Origin: Hormiphora californensis
Taxonomy: Eukaryota > Ctenophora > Tentaculata > Cydippida > Pleurobrachiidae
Direction of reading: 5' to 3'
Length of the DNA: 64,000 nt
Assembly: GCA_020137815.1 (NCBI GenBank)
Contig: CM035350.1
Span: 477,011 to 541,010 of the forward strand
Shown here: positions 41,935 to 52,423 of the stretch, piece after piece
Position numbering within the stretch: the stretch's first letter is position 1
How the letters are laid out: the number at the start of each line of letters is the position of its first letter
The notes under the pieces: model-generated
What the model was told of the DNA's origin: nothing
Seen by the model: the letters and a program-made list of their open reading frames with translations, nothing else
Databases searched by the model: none
Translations under genes and position numbers: made by a program

Positions 41935-42850
41935 CTAACAATCATACAACGAAGAGTCTTTCCAACCATGTATCTTCTCGAGTTGCCACATAAGGAAATG
42001 GAACGTGTATACTGCACTCACTAAAATGACCAATCCCATGGAACCGAGAAGGATGAACAGTGCTACGTTGAGGGCAGTTTCTGAGGGTGAACTTGGAGTT
42101 TCCTCATTGCACATATCCCCTATACACGTGTGTTTTGCTACAACGCGAACTGTACTATTTTCGTCCCTGGAAAAAAGAAATGGTTTAATGTTCAATAATA
42201 AATTAGACAGTGACCTCAGACGGCGACGAGACATGCAGTGTTATTGGTTACACACTCTTCATATCACCCATTTAGACAGTGTTATGAAGGATTATGTTAA
42301 ACAATATTGTTTGCGCTATCTTCAGATCTTCTAACATAAGGCCAGGAGTAGTGTGATACCCATGGGTGATACACATGGGTGATACACATGGGTATTCATG
42401 GATGCAGATGGTTCATGAACACTTTTTATGGATATCTATGGATACAAATAGAGGTAAATAGGAAGTACGCCGGTTAATTGGAAGTTGGCTGGCGTATTAT
42501 TTATTTTGTTCCATGTATATCTTGTATCGTCTCCTACTGCTAATAAGGTTCCCCGAATCACATGTTCCGTATTCATGATAATGAATACGGAACGTTCAGT
42601 GCGTTGTTTAGCGACGGTGCTCCTTCATAAACACATTTATGTGAACAAAGCTGTGAAGCTGATATTCACACTTCGAACGAACGGCCACTTCGACGCGACA
42701 CTAGGGATAGATCATAGACACTCCTACATACTCTGGCATTAAAAAAGCGGCAATTTCATCGGTTGTTTGGTAAACGTAGTCGGTTACAAAGTTTTCCTCG
42801 TCCTCCGGCTCTAGGTATGTCCTTTCTTTTCTCCATAGGCATCCTTTCAC
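41935..42850 (-). CDS. C-terminal two exons of a single-pass membrane protein, family not recognised
   Basis: Exon 42850-42732 (CTCACCAG acceptor, GTATGT donor) encodes VKGCLWRKERTYLEPEDEEN and ends DEIAAFLMP. Exon 42166-41935 (TTTTCCAG acceptor) completes Glu and continues DENSTVRVVAKHTCIGDMCN to a TAG stop at 41935. The joint is in phase. The second exon has one clear membrane segment (ALNVALFILLGSMGLVILVS plus AVYTFHFLMW) and a short tail ending SSLYDC. Cysteines before the membrane segment suggest an extracellular N-side, so a type I protein is likely. Upstream exons were not identified, because the 43-45 kb region is transposon sequence. No function is assigned. Confidence 0.65.
42340..42480. 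repeat. short tandem repeat GGGTGATACACAT
   Basis: Three copies of CATGGGTGATACA at 42359-42400 followed by ATGGAT-like repeats. It lies in the membrane-protein intron. Confidence 0.8.
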
Positions 42851-43201
42851 CTGGTGAGGATTAGAAATAACTGTGGCTGATATGTGTAGTACTAGTACGA
42901 GGGGCTTGGACTTCCCTACTAATCGCTGCGCTGGTAATCGTGAAGGTGACCATTCCCTCCCCTCAGCTACGCATGCCAGAAAGCAGTAATAAATTTTTTC
43001 AGTTTTTTGCCAAAAATGGCATTTTGCGAGGCCTAATGCCCATAGCCCCCACTGCACCATGACCTAATCGGCCTGAAATTTGGTATTCAGTGTCACAAAA
43101 ACTAGATCTACTGGAGTTTAAAAGGACAGGTCTCTATCTCCTTTAGTTTCAGAGGTTTGATATAGTGAAAAATTAAATAAATTAGTTTGGATGCCCCGGC
43201 C

Positions 43202-44753
43202 GGCAATTTTGCATTTGCGGGCATCGCACTATAGACGCAGTACCCACGTACTATAGACGCATTATAAACGCATTATAAACGCATTATAGACGCATTATAG
43301 ACACACGCAATATAGACGCAATTTCGTGAGCAGCACTATAGACACAATATAGACGCATTATAACAGCAATATAAACGCATTTTTATAGACGCGACGCAGT
43401 ATAGCCGCATTATAGGCGCACTACCCACCCCAAAATCACCTTATAGACGCACTATAGACGCATTGTAGACTGACTATAGCAGCACCATAAACGCTACATA
43501 GACCCATATAGACGCATGATAGAAGCATTATAGACGCAAATCGCTTTTTATAGACGCCGCGTCTATAAAAAACGTGCTTTTTTAAGAAGCACTATGGACG
43601 TACTCAGACGCACGCTGCCATATTTGAGGCGCAGTTGGGCGAACTATAAACGCATTTTTGTCGCATATAAATGAAAGCAGTATAGACGCATTATAGACGC
43701 ATTATAGACTCATGTGCGCGAAATCGATAAAGACGCAATATAGACGCAATTAATAAGAAGGAGAGGGAGATAGACTAGAGGGAGGGAGGGAGGGAGGAAG
43801 AGGGAAGGAGAGGGAAAGAGGGAGGGATACAGAGACAGATCAGACAGAGACAGATGAACACAGATCTGAGACAGACGGACAGAGTAAGATGGAGAGATAT
43901 TAAGATGGAGAGTGGAGAGAGAGAGTGAGACAGAGAGGGAGATAGTAAGCGCGTGTTTGCATCCGTCCGTCTGTCTCTGTACGTTTGTTTCCATCTCTGT
44001 CTTTTTCTGTCTCACTCTTTTTCTGTCTCACTCCGTCCCTATATCACTATTTTTCCATCTTACTCTCTTTCCATCTTACTCTGTTCTTCTGTCTCAGGTC
44101 TTTATCCGTCTGTTTCTGTCCCTGTACCCCTCCCTCAGTCCCTCCCTCTCTTTCCCTCTCCTTCCCTCTCCCTCCCTTCCTCTCTATCTCCCTCTCCTTT
44201 TTATTTTGCGTCTATATTGCGTCTTTATCGATTTCGCACACATGCGGCTATGATGCGTCTATAATGCGTCTATACTGCTTCCTTTTATATGCGACAAAAA
44301 TGCGTTTATAAAACGCCCAACTGCGCCTCAAATATCGCACTGTAGCCTGGAGTACGTCTAAAGTGCTTCTTTAAAAAGCACGTTTTTTATAGACGCGGCG
44401 TCTATAAAAAGCGATTTGCGTCTATAATGCTTCTATAATGCGTCTATATGGGTCTATGTAGCGTTTATGGTGCTGCTATAGTCAGTCTATAATGCGTCTA
44501 TAGTGCGTCTATAAGGTGATTTTGGGGTGGGTAGTGCGCCTATAATGCGGCTATACTGCGTCGCGTCTATAAAAATGCGTTTATATTGCTGTTATAAAGC
44601 GTCTATATTGCGTCTATAGTGCTGCTTACGAAATTGCGTCTATGTTGCGTGTGTCTATAATGCGTTTATAATGCGTTTATAATGTGTTTATAATGCGTCT
44701 ATAGTACGTGGGTACTGCGTCTATAGTGCGATGCCCGCAAATGCAAAATTGCC
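43202..44753. mobile_element. MULE-like foldback element B made of ATAGACGCATT repeats
   Basis: 1552 bases. Same terminal sequence as element A (GGCAATTTTGCATTTGCGGG). Target duplications GCCCCGGCC / GCCCGGGCC (43193-43201, 44754-44762) differ at one base and match the palindromic target known intact at 57036. Arms and GA/CT centre as in element A. Confidence 0.9.
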
Positions 44754-44834
44754 GCCCGGGCCCATGTGGTGTCACGGGGGTAAAACTTTAGCTACTGTCT
44801 TAAATAATAGCATATCTCGTTAATTTTTCTATAC

Positions 44835-44955
<121 letters not shown>

Positions 44956-45279
44956 TCTATCCCAATTTTTATCTTTCTCGATGTCCATCATTAAATGACA
45001 GTTATAGCCTAAATGTTTAACCCCCGTGACACCACATGCCCACATGGGCCCGGGCATCCAAACTAACACGGTCGCTTGTAGTGGGAAAACGGTAATGGAA
45101 AACGAAGATACAGTAAGACGACGCGCAACCGTGGCCAATCAGTACGCTAGTACGTGCTGACACATGAACTTTTTGCCGCGCGTTATGCAACGTGTGTCTC
45201 ATTACTGTATTTCGCGATACCGTATTTTGACTGCAAGCAGCACTGTAATTTATTTAATCGGTTTTTGGACTAAATTTCT

Positions 45280-45700
45280 TTTTTTTTCGAAGTAAAAAGA
45301 GAATACCTTTTTTCTGATTTTAGCATATTTTGGAATCTGAATTGTACTTCATAAATATGCGAATAACGCCGTAACCGTTAGAGATAGAACTTTTTCTCCC
45401 GAGTATCCCCCATAAATTGACGTTCTAGGACCAGCTGAAGTGGAAATATTCAGAATATGCATTAAATCATGAATCGCGTCGGCGCATAAATATGCAAATA
45501 ACGGCTAAACGGTGCGAGATAAGACTTTTTGGGGGGACGACCCCCATAAATAGACCATTCTGCGTCGAAATATGTCTATGAAAACGTTCTAGGAACAGCT
45601 GAAGAGGAAATATCTAGAATTTAATATGCATTAAATCATAAATCGGCGCATAAATATAACGGCTAAAAGCTATAGTGAAAAATTTCAAACTACATCTCTT
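45280..45700. repeat. tandemly related AATAACGGCTAAA segments, no gene
   Basis: CATAAATATGCRAATAACG and GAACAGCTGAAG-WGGAAATAT recur at 45352/45484 and 45430/45595, so a ~130-base unit is present twice to three times. Confidence 0.6.
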
Positions 45701-45704
45701 ATAG

Positions 45705-46480
45705 GGTAAGCTGGGGCAATTTGGCCCACGGGGTAATGTGGTCCATGTATGGGGCAAAGTGGCCCTAGTAATAACATGTGGTCACGTGAATTTTTCTCCA
45801 GCGGATACCTGCTCGTTCTGTTCCAAATTTTCGCTTTAAAACTGCTGTCATTTCTGTTTGGGTTGGCCGATTTTAATTTTGCAAAAACTGCCAGTTAGGC
45901 TTTATAATTCTCTAAAACGTGGTATAAAAATTTCAAGAAATTGACAATTTTTGTTGTCTTAATTGTCAATTTTGTCAAACTGTGGTCCACTCTCTGGGGG
46001 AAAGTGGTCCACTCTGGGGCAAAGTGGGTCAGTCAAGACGGTAAAATTAGGGGCAAAGTGGCCCAATTTTTTTCTTAATTGTCAATTTTGTGAAATCGGG
46101 GCGAATATGGCCCACTCTCCGGGGCAAAGTGGTCCGGTCTGGGGCAAAGTGGCCCACCTCCAGGACCACTGAAATGGCGCCTGCAATACCACGTGACATT
46201 GGAATGCACAAAAATGTAGTCCAAATCAAGCACCACAGTAAAGGAATACACACTGCACAAAGGGGAAAGAGAAACGGAGCTGTGTCATGCGTTACCATGG
46301 TTACACACACAGTAGCATTCCTTAACCCTTAATCCTGATTAGGTCCCTTAATCTGCTTGGACCAATGAAATGTAGCTTGCAATACCACGTGACACTGCAG
46401 TGCAGTACCGGGGCAAAGCGGCCCAGAACAGAAGCTGCTGGAGACAACATGGGCCACTTTGCCCCCCCCCCCCCCCACTT
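45705..46480. mobile_element. GGGTAAGCTGGGGCAA-family element, copy 2, right end unclear
   Basis: Starts GGGTAAGCTGGGGCAATTTG at 45705. It is full of GGGGCAAAGTGGCCC segments to a C14 run at 46462. A match to the right terminal GCTTACCC was not seen, so it is truncated or joined to another copy. Confidence 0.7.
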
Positions 46481-46547
46481 ATGAGTGAAACCCAAGACCT
46501 GTATAACAATTACGGGTGCAAACCTATATATATAGCATCATGTTTTT

Positions 46548-46881
46548 TTATCCAGTGGTCATGGAGTGGTATGCACCGAATCCGGGGAAATGACACTTTG
46601 TGTCACGCGCCCGGAAACGAAAGCTGATCGTTCTGGGATGCATATCTATGAATCTTGATCTCATCTTCGGATTGATGATCTGGTCTCGCTGGACCATAAA
46701 GCAGCCGTGGGTTTGGAAGTGGGAGGCACAAACAACAACAACATTGTCATCACAGAAGAATTTAATAACTGACAGTATGACATGATGACTGACAGCATAT
46801 TGAGAGACAGGTGAGCGGGATGCCCGCAATCAACATACTCACGTGTAATGATTCTATTGGTAGATGTGAAAAATCCAGCCT
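46548..46881 (-). CDS. candidate pair of exons, uncertain frame and strand
   Basis: On the minus strand, a 39-base candidate exon 46881-46843 (TATACAG acceptor, GTGAGT donor) could join 46768-46548, which stays open for 73 codons to a stop. It reads IKFFCDDNVVVVCASHFQTH in part. Other frames here also look coding-like, for example DEIKIHRYASQNDQLSFPG on minus and VGLEVGGTNNNNIVITEEF on plus. The region lies upstream of the membrane-protein exons at 42.8 kb, but the splice phase of the last exon does not obviously connect to them. Something here may be coding, but the call is weak. Confidence 0.25.
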
Positions 46882-46909
46882 CTGTATAACCATTGTATAA
46901 CATTTATCT

Positions 46910-47450
46910 GTCCGGCCAAACCGTGCTGTGTCACACGTCACATTACCACACGACTCTTAAATTAAATTATAATATTTATTGCAATCAAGGCACAAACTAA
47001 TGTAGGATTCTATTTTGGCTGTAAGTTGTACCTATGTCACGAGACCGAAGATCGAGTGATATAAGTGCAACAATAATGATCCGAGACCAAAGGTCGAGGC
47101 AGATTCTTGTACTTTAGTGCATGAGCCTGTTGGTGTAACAACCTCATGAGCCTACGAGTGATATAGTTTTACTGTTTGACCGAGCCTGCGAGGGGATGGG
47201 CTCCCCAATTAGGTTTTGTTTCAAGTCTATGTGATCTCATCTCATAGCCAGTAATCATTGCCAACAATTGATGAGCAATAGGTTGTTATGCTGGTATCCG
47301 TGACATAACGCAATTTTGACCATGCTCGAGTTATCATTTCAAAACAGAGATTTCTAAACCCTGAATGATCTTTTTAGCACGTGCGTGCTAAAAACATCAT
47401 CCGGGTGAATGCCCTAAAAATTTAAAACAAAAGTGAGAGTTTATTAGAGG
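46910..47450. other. intergenic, no gene seen
   Basis: Contains GAGCCTGCGAG/CGAGACCRAAGATCGAG units (47040-47190), similar to those at 24410-24580. Otherwise unassigned. Confidence 0.4.
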
Positions 47451-47715
47451 GTTTAGTAGGAGCGCTTAGAACATGCAGATGCAAAAGTCGTGCACCACCC
47501 GAAATTTAGGTTACTGTCACTCGCTTCTTTGCAAAAAGTTGGCCCTCAAGTTTTTTGTAGATCTCGACAAGATCTTTCGAAAACTTGAGGGTCATTTTTT
47601 TGATTCGATGCATCGCAAAGGAGTGACACCTTTTTGGCGAACTAATTTCAATTATGCTCCTTTCTCGGAAGATGTACAATGTACACTGTACATTGTACAT
47701 CTTCCGATAGTATGC
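47451..47715. repeat. TAGTAGGAGCGCTTAGA dispersed repeat plus GATGTACAATGTAC palindrome
   Basis: Third copy of the repeat at 19692 and 20690. At 47668-47704 there is a perfect palindrome GGAAGATGTACAATGTAC / GTACATTGTACATCTTCC. Confidence 0.85.
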
Positions 47716-47724
47716 AGCCCTCAG

Positions 47725-48100
47725 GGAGAAGGTTAAAACCGGACCCATCAAACAAACCAAACATATGGACATGATGTGGACCGAAAGATATGAGAGACCT
47801 CTTCAAAAACTTAATAGACCAGACCTAAGGGCGGCGACACACCTACTCACAGGGCACTACCACCTTAACTACCACATGAAAAAATTAAAAAAAGTACCTA
47901 CTTACTGAATGCCCCGCCCTTTGGAAACTCCGACAGGAATCCTTTGACAGGCTGGGCCTCAGCATGTACGAAATTAGACACCATCAACCCCTTAGAAAAA
48001 CGATCTCGTTCTATAAGAAGGCGATGGAGATACTTCACCCCCTGAAACCACCCCTTAAAGGGAGGTTTCCCCTGTGACCTGGTATGGCACCAGCTCCCCA
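47725..48100 (+). pseudogene. C-terminal remnant of a LINE ORF2 (RNase H/zinc-knuckle type tail)
   Basis: The plus strand reads RPDLRAATHLLTGHYHLNYH then MKKLKKVP. After a gap it reads LLTECPALWKLRQESFDRLG and LSMYEIRHHQPLRKTISFYK. LTGHYxLNYH followed by EC-PAL is the pattern seen after the RNase H domain in I/R1/Jockey-type LINEs. The CxxC part between the two pieces is deleted. A different LINE lineage from the RT at 28.5-36.9 kb. Confidence 0.7.
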
Positions 48101-48261
48101 AGTCTCCTTGGGCCGAAGCAGTTGGCAACATACCAGCCAAACCACCCAGGACGGGGAACGGGAGCCCCATGGCACCCACCCCTTACTGGCTAGTGCTTCA
48201 CACTAGCCAGCGTCCTCCCAGAAGAAGAAGAAGGCAATTTTCACATGCAACTACCAAACGA

Positions 48262-48480
48262 ACAAGCTGTTATGAAATTTCTGGATTCGTCATTTCACAC
48301 AGCTCCGATTTCTACAGACTAAATCGACCGACTCGATCATCCCGACCCCGTAATCCGCTATGAGATGTTGTACCATATGCTGCGTGTGCCAGAGACGAAA
48401 GATCATTGGTAGTTGTCCGTAGGATGCATGAAAAGCAGTCGAGTTTAGCATTGCACACTGCAAAATGAGATAACACCAAA
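48262..48480 (-). pseudogene. possible coding remnant, uncertain
   Basis: One minus-strand frame reads AMLNSTAFHASYGQLPMIFR then LWHTQHMVQHLIADYGVGMI. The first part faintly resembles the NST-H-x-x-x-G tail of retroelement integrases. Another frame in the same place begins with a signal-peptide-like MKLLMFSYLVLSHFAVCNA. Neither is secure. Confidence 0.2.
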
Positions 48481-48647
48481 TAGGAAAACATTAACAGTTT
48501 CATTTTAGGACAAAAGCTGAGAGGTATTTCTTTGGACTGCAATAAGTAATAATTGAGTTAGCAACTGTATGTCGTCATCTGCCTGCGTTCATCTAAATCT
48601 GGCATCAGCTATGTGTATTTTGTAATACTGTGTGATTTTTATACTGG

Positions 48648-48993
48648 TATATACCCTGCTAACTTAAATAATGCGCCAGTGGCGAGAAGTCCCACTAGCG
48701 CGCTCTCAGTAAACAGCCAGTCCAGCGGCAGATTATTTCCCACTGGCAGGTTATTTATTTTTAACTCCTACGTAACATTCAAAGTGTGTGTAAATGATCA
48801 GTTCTTACTAAAATACAGAGGGAACACTATGTGCAACACTTACACACTACATTGGAGAGAAAGAAAGGACACATTCCGTCAATTACTCTCTCTTTATCTC
48901 CCCTTTTGTCTCACTCTCTCTTTCTCTGTGTTATTTGTGACATGCCCCTTATCAGGCTATTTCTTTCACTCTCTTTCCTTAGCAACTGCTTAG
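48648..48993 (+). repeat. dispersed repeat, copy 2 (first copy at 1512-1858)
   Basis: Nearly identical to 1512-1858 with a few substitutions. See that entry. Confidence 0.9.
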
Positions 48994-48994
48994 T

Positions 48995-50800
48995 ACACTA
49001 CCAGCAATAACAACAAAGGACCAGCCAACTACAACGCTTACCTACAATCTTCTATCAGATAAGATCGTTCATTCTGTTATTCATTTATTCATTGTATTGT
49101 TATGTATGTTTCAGTAATTGTTGTTGTCTATTTCATAGTTCATAGTTGCCTGTTCTCAGTTCTAGGGTGTCTTCTGTCCTGTCAGTTCGGGTATCATTGT
49201 TGACCGTGTTTCACGTGCCGGGGTAGGGGAGTATTTGGCATTAGGTTGTGTCGCCTGTCTCTGTGTTCGTGCTCCCGCACGTTTTATTTTTGGAGTTATT
49301 TTTTATATAGTTGTTCAGTTCTTGGTCAGCACTTGGTCCTAGCTGTGCACTTTGGTTCTGCTCCTCTGGCCTCTCCTTAGTCCCTCCCTTTCTTGTTTCC
49401 AGTTCCTAGTCAGGTCTGCGTACCCTCCGGTTGTTTTGGGCTAGTGTAAGCTAAGTGTGCCGTGTGGGGTTCCCGCAGTTGTGTTTCCGTGGGGACTGGG
49501 GCCTCGTGTGGGCCAGTAGGTTGGCAGTTAGAGAGGCTTGGCTAAGGGACAGGGGCTGGGCAAGGGGGCTCTTGGTGTGGGGGAGGGGGATCTGGGTTAG
49601 TCCCACCTTACGCACTAACACCGATCCGAATACGGGTTTCATTCACAGGGCATCTCTCCCGTGCGAGAAAGAGGTAAAGATCTCTCACTCTCCACCTAAC
49701 CCAAACATGTTGCAGGATCACAATATAGATCTGTTGTATTTATCACAATCAACCACCCATTTTCCAGGTGCTTCCTCGTTCCCAATGCTCATCTCCTGTG
49801 CAGTTCACGCACAGTGGGCACTATTTCTGTTTCTAGTTGCCTTCTTGGGGCCAGTGGCGACAGCTTCTTCTCCGCTGGTTTTTTTTCTCGGCTCCCGGAG
49901 TTTTCGTCTTGTCTTGGATTAGATAGGTCTTTTCCAGTTACGGTTCTTCTTCGGATCAGGGGTTCTCTGTCTAGTTGGGACCAGTAGCAGTTTCGTCACT
50001 CTGGATCTCGTGGTTGTCTTCTATTTCATATCTTCTAGTTCGTTGGTCTCCTTCTCTATCGCCGGTCTCTCTCATCTTTATCTCTCCTGCCGATCCCTTT
50101 TCATCACCCTTTTCTCCATTCTCCAAGGGGGTTTTGGATGTCATCCCGTAATTTCTTAATGGAGGTCTTCCTGGAATGTGGAGATAATCATCGCTGTTGG
50201 CACTAAACTAATTACTGGAGGTCTAATTGGGTTCTTCACTCTGGACCCGGCTTCTATTTCGTCACCTTCCTGGAGCGGGGTTCCCTCGTCAGTCTGATGT
50301 CTCTCTGTCTCTCTCGCTGTCTGTCTCTCTCTTCTCACGCCTATCCCACGATCACAACGGGGGGGGGGGATATCTGGTGTGTGGGATGGGGTTAATTGGA
50401 GTTATTATCTTTCTCGGGTGGGCCATATTTTGGGAGACGATATCCTGTAGTATGGTCCATCCATAAAAAGTTATCATACCATGCAGTCACCTCATAAGTA
50501 CATACTTAGTTATCCAGCACGCACCTTCAATACATTACATCTGCTTGCTAACCAAGTCTTGCCTTCCTTGCGTGTAGAGTCGACAACTGATTCCTTCCCA
50601 CTGGCCTCACTAATCGGTTGGAGATGGAGTGGCTTTGGGGCTACTTCTGCCTAATTAGGCTCACTCTTGAGGGTTGGGGTGTTTCTGTTGGGTTGGGTGG
50701 GGGATGGTAAGGTTGTCCGCGTATGTCTCCAGTTTTTCATTGGTCGGCTCTGTTAACCCTTCTTCTATTTATCTCCGTCTCTCTCTCATATTTATATTCT
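48995..50800. other. GT/CT-rich unassigned region
   Basis: No recognisable protein. A 155-codon plus-strand frame (49455-49922) shows no domain. The pyrimidine-rich plus strand with short duplicated words (AGTTCTTGGTCAGCACTTGG) could be the 5' untranslated part of a retroelement, but this cannot be supported. Confidence 0.35.
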
Positions 50801-50804
50801 CGGA

Positions 50805-51840
50805 AGGGGGATGGAAATAGGGGGGACCAAAAAATAAAAAACGGAAAAAACAGAAAAAAAAAACAAAATTTTAGTTTTTTTTTAAGAAAAAAAAAATTTT
50901 AAAAAAAGAAAAAGAAAAAGTAAGAAAAAAAACAAAAAAAAGAAAAAAATTTAGAAAAAAAAAAAAATAAAAACAAAAAAAAAAAAAAAATAAAAAAAAA
51001 AACAAAAAAAAAAATATAAATAAAAAATAGAAAAAAAATTTTTTTTAGAAAAAATTGGTTAAAATGGGGGGAGGGAAGGGAAGAGAAAAAGAAGAAGAGA
51101 GAGAGAGAGAGGGAAGAAAAAGGAGAAGAGGAAAGGAGAGAGAGAGAAATTAAATTTGAATTTTAGAGTAAGGAGGTTGAGGTGAGATGAGAGTGGAAGT
51201 AAGTGAGAGGTGATTTGGGGGGGGTTGGGGGAGTAGAGTGAGAAAAGAGAAAAGGGAAAGAGATGAGATGGAGTGAAGTGAGAGTGAAGTGAGAGTAGTG
51301 AGAGGTGGGTGTGGGGGGAAAAGAGGGCAGGAGGAAGGGAAAAAGAGAGAAGAGAGAAGAATTTTTTTGGGTCACCCATCCAAGTACAACCCGCCCCAGG
51401 GGTTTTGGTTTTTTGGAATCAAAAGACAAAAGGGGGCCCAAGGGGGGGGGGGCCAAACCACACCGGGACCCAAAAAAAAAAACAACCAGGAAAAAAAACA
51501 ACCAAAAAAAAAGCAAAAAAGGGGTTTTTTTTCAGGGAGAAGAAGGGGGGGGGATTTTTTTGGGGGTTTTTTAAAATTTTTTTTTTTTTACACGATTTTT
51601 AACACGAACTTTAAACAAAAAACTAAATTTTTTATTTTTATTTTGTTTTTTCCTTTTTTTTCATTTGGCCCGTTTTAAACCCCATAGCAACAGGGGGGGA
51701 ATTTTTTGATTACCAGATATAACTGCGGGAAATCAGAGGGGGGGGGTTTTAAAATACTAGTAAGAATCTTTAAAAAAATATGATTGGTGTTAATCATTTT
51801 AATGACAGGTTAAACCGGGGGCCCCAAAAGGGGAGGGGAG
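50805..51840. other. second probable consensus artefact: homopolymer tract
   Basis: Poly-A-dominated runs (50829-51058), then a GA-rich segment (51060-51365), then runs of all four bases (51366-51800). Like 15235-16190, it looks like distorted consensus around a GA-rich microsatellite. True sequence and length are unreliable. It lies 0.4 kb upstream of the PDI-like start codon, so promoter sequence may be affected. Confidence 0.65.
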
Positions 51841-52211
51841 AGAATATTGAGGCAGGGAAGCGATGTTACTAGATGACGTGGCACAACACTGCACCCCACG
51901 GTAAACCCTCCTACTTAAAAGTCTCTAGTTGATTCAGTTCTAAGTTGTTTAGTAATGCTGTACGTTGCTAGTTTGTGAGTATAGGGATCCCTAAAAAAGT
52001 TCAGTATTTACACAGCGTTTACACCATTTCAGCCATTACGGTTTTCCCACGATAGCGTGGGAAGAAAAAAATTCGAAATCTGCGCTGTGATTTTAAAGTG
52101 AGAGTGGACCGACACAAAATTGGACAATGTTCTTGTAGGTAGTGTCGGTCCACTCTCACTAAATTTTCCATCGTCAGAAATTAAGCCAGTAATTCCTGTA
52201 TTTCAATTAAG

Positions 52212-52423
52212 ATGTCCCGATGGGTATTCCTGTTCATGACGTTGCTCCTGGTGGAAGGCTTAAAGGAAACTTCTGATTCAGACAAGCAGACGTTGGAAGA
52301 TGTTAAGGAAGAAAAACCAGCTGAATGGATCCATGATGATGATATCTACATCTTGGAACCATGGGTTGTCGACAAATTCAAGGCTCAGTTTCTTAACGTT
52401 ATGGTTCTCTTCTACGGCAAAGG
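52212..52423 (+). CDS. PDI-like exon 1: signal peptide and first strand of thioredoxin domain 1
   Basis: The ATG at 52212 opens a hydrophobic signal peptide (RWVFLFMTLLLVEG). An acidic stretch follows (KETSDSDKQTLEDVKEEKPA), then ILEPWVVDKFKAQFLNVMVL and FYGKG, the strand leading to the active site. The exon has 70 codons plus two bases and a GTGACT donor. Reading through the donor would add a stop within one codon. Confidence 0.8.

Noticed and set aside
49455-49922. 155-codon plus-strand gene
   Set aside because: Trp/Arg/Leu-rich frame over low-complexity GT-rich DNA, with no domain or splice support.
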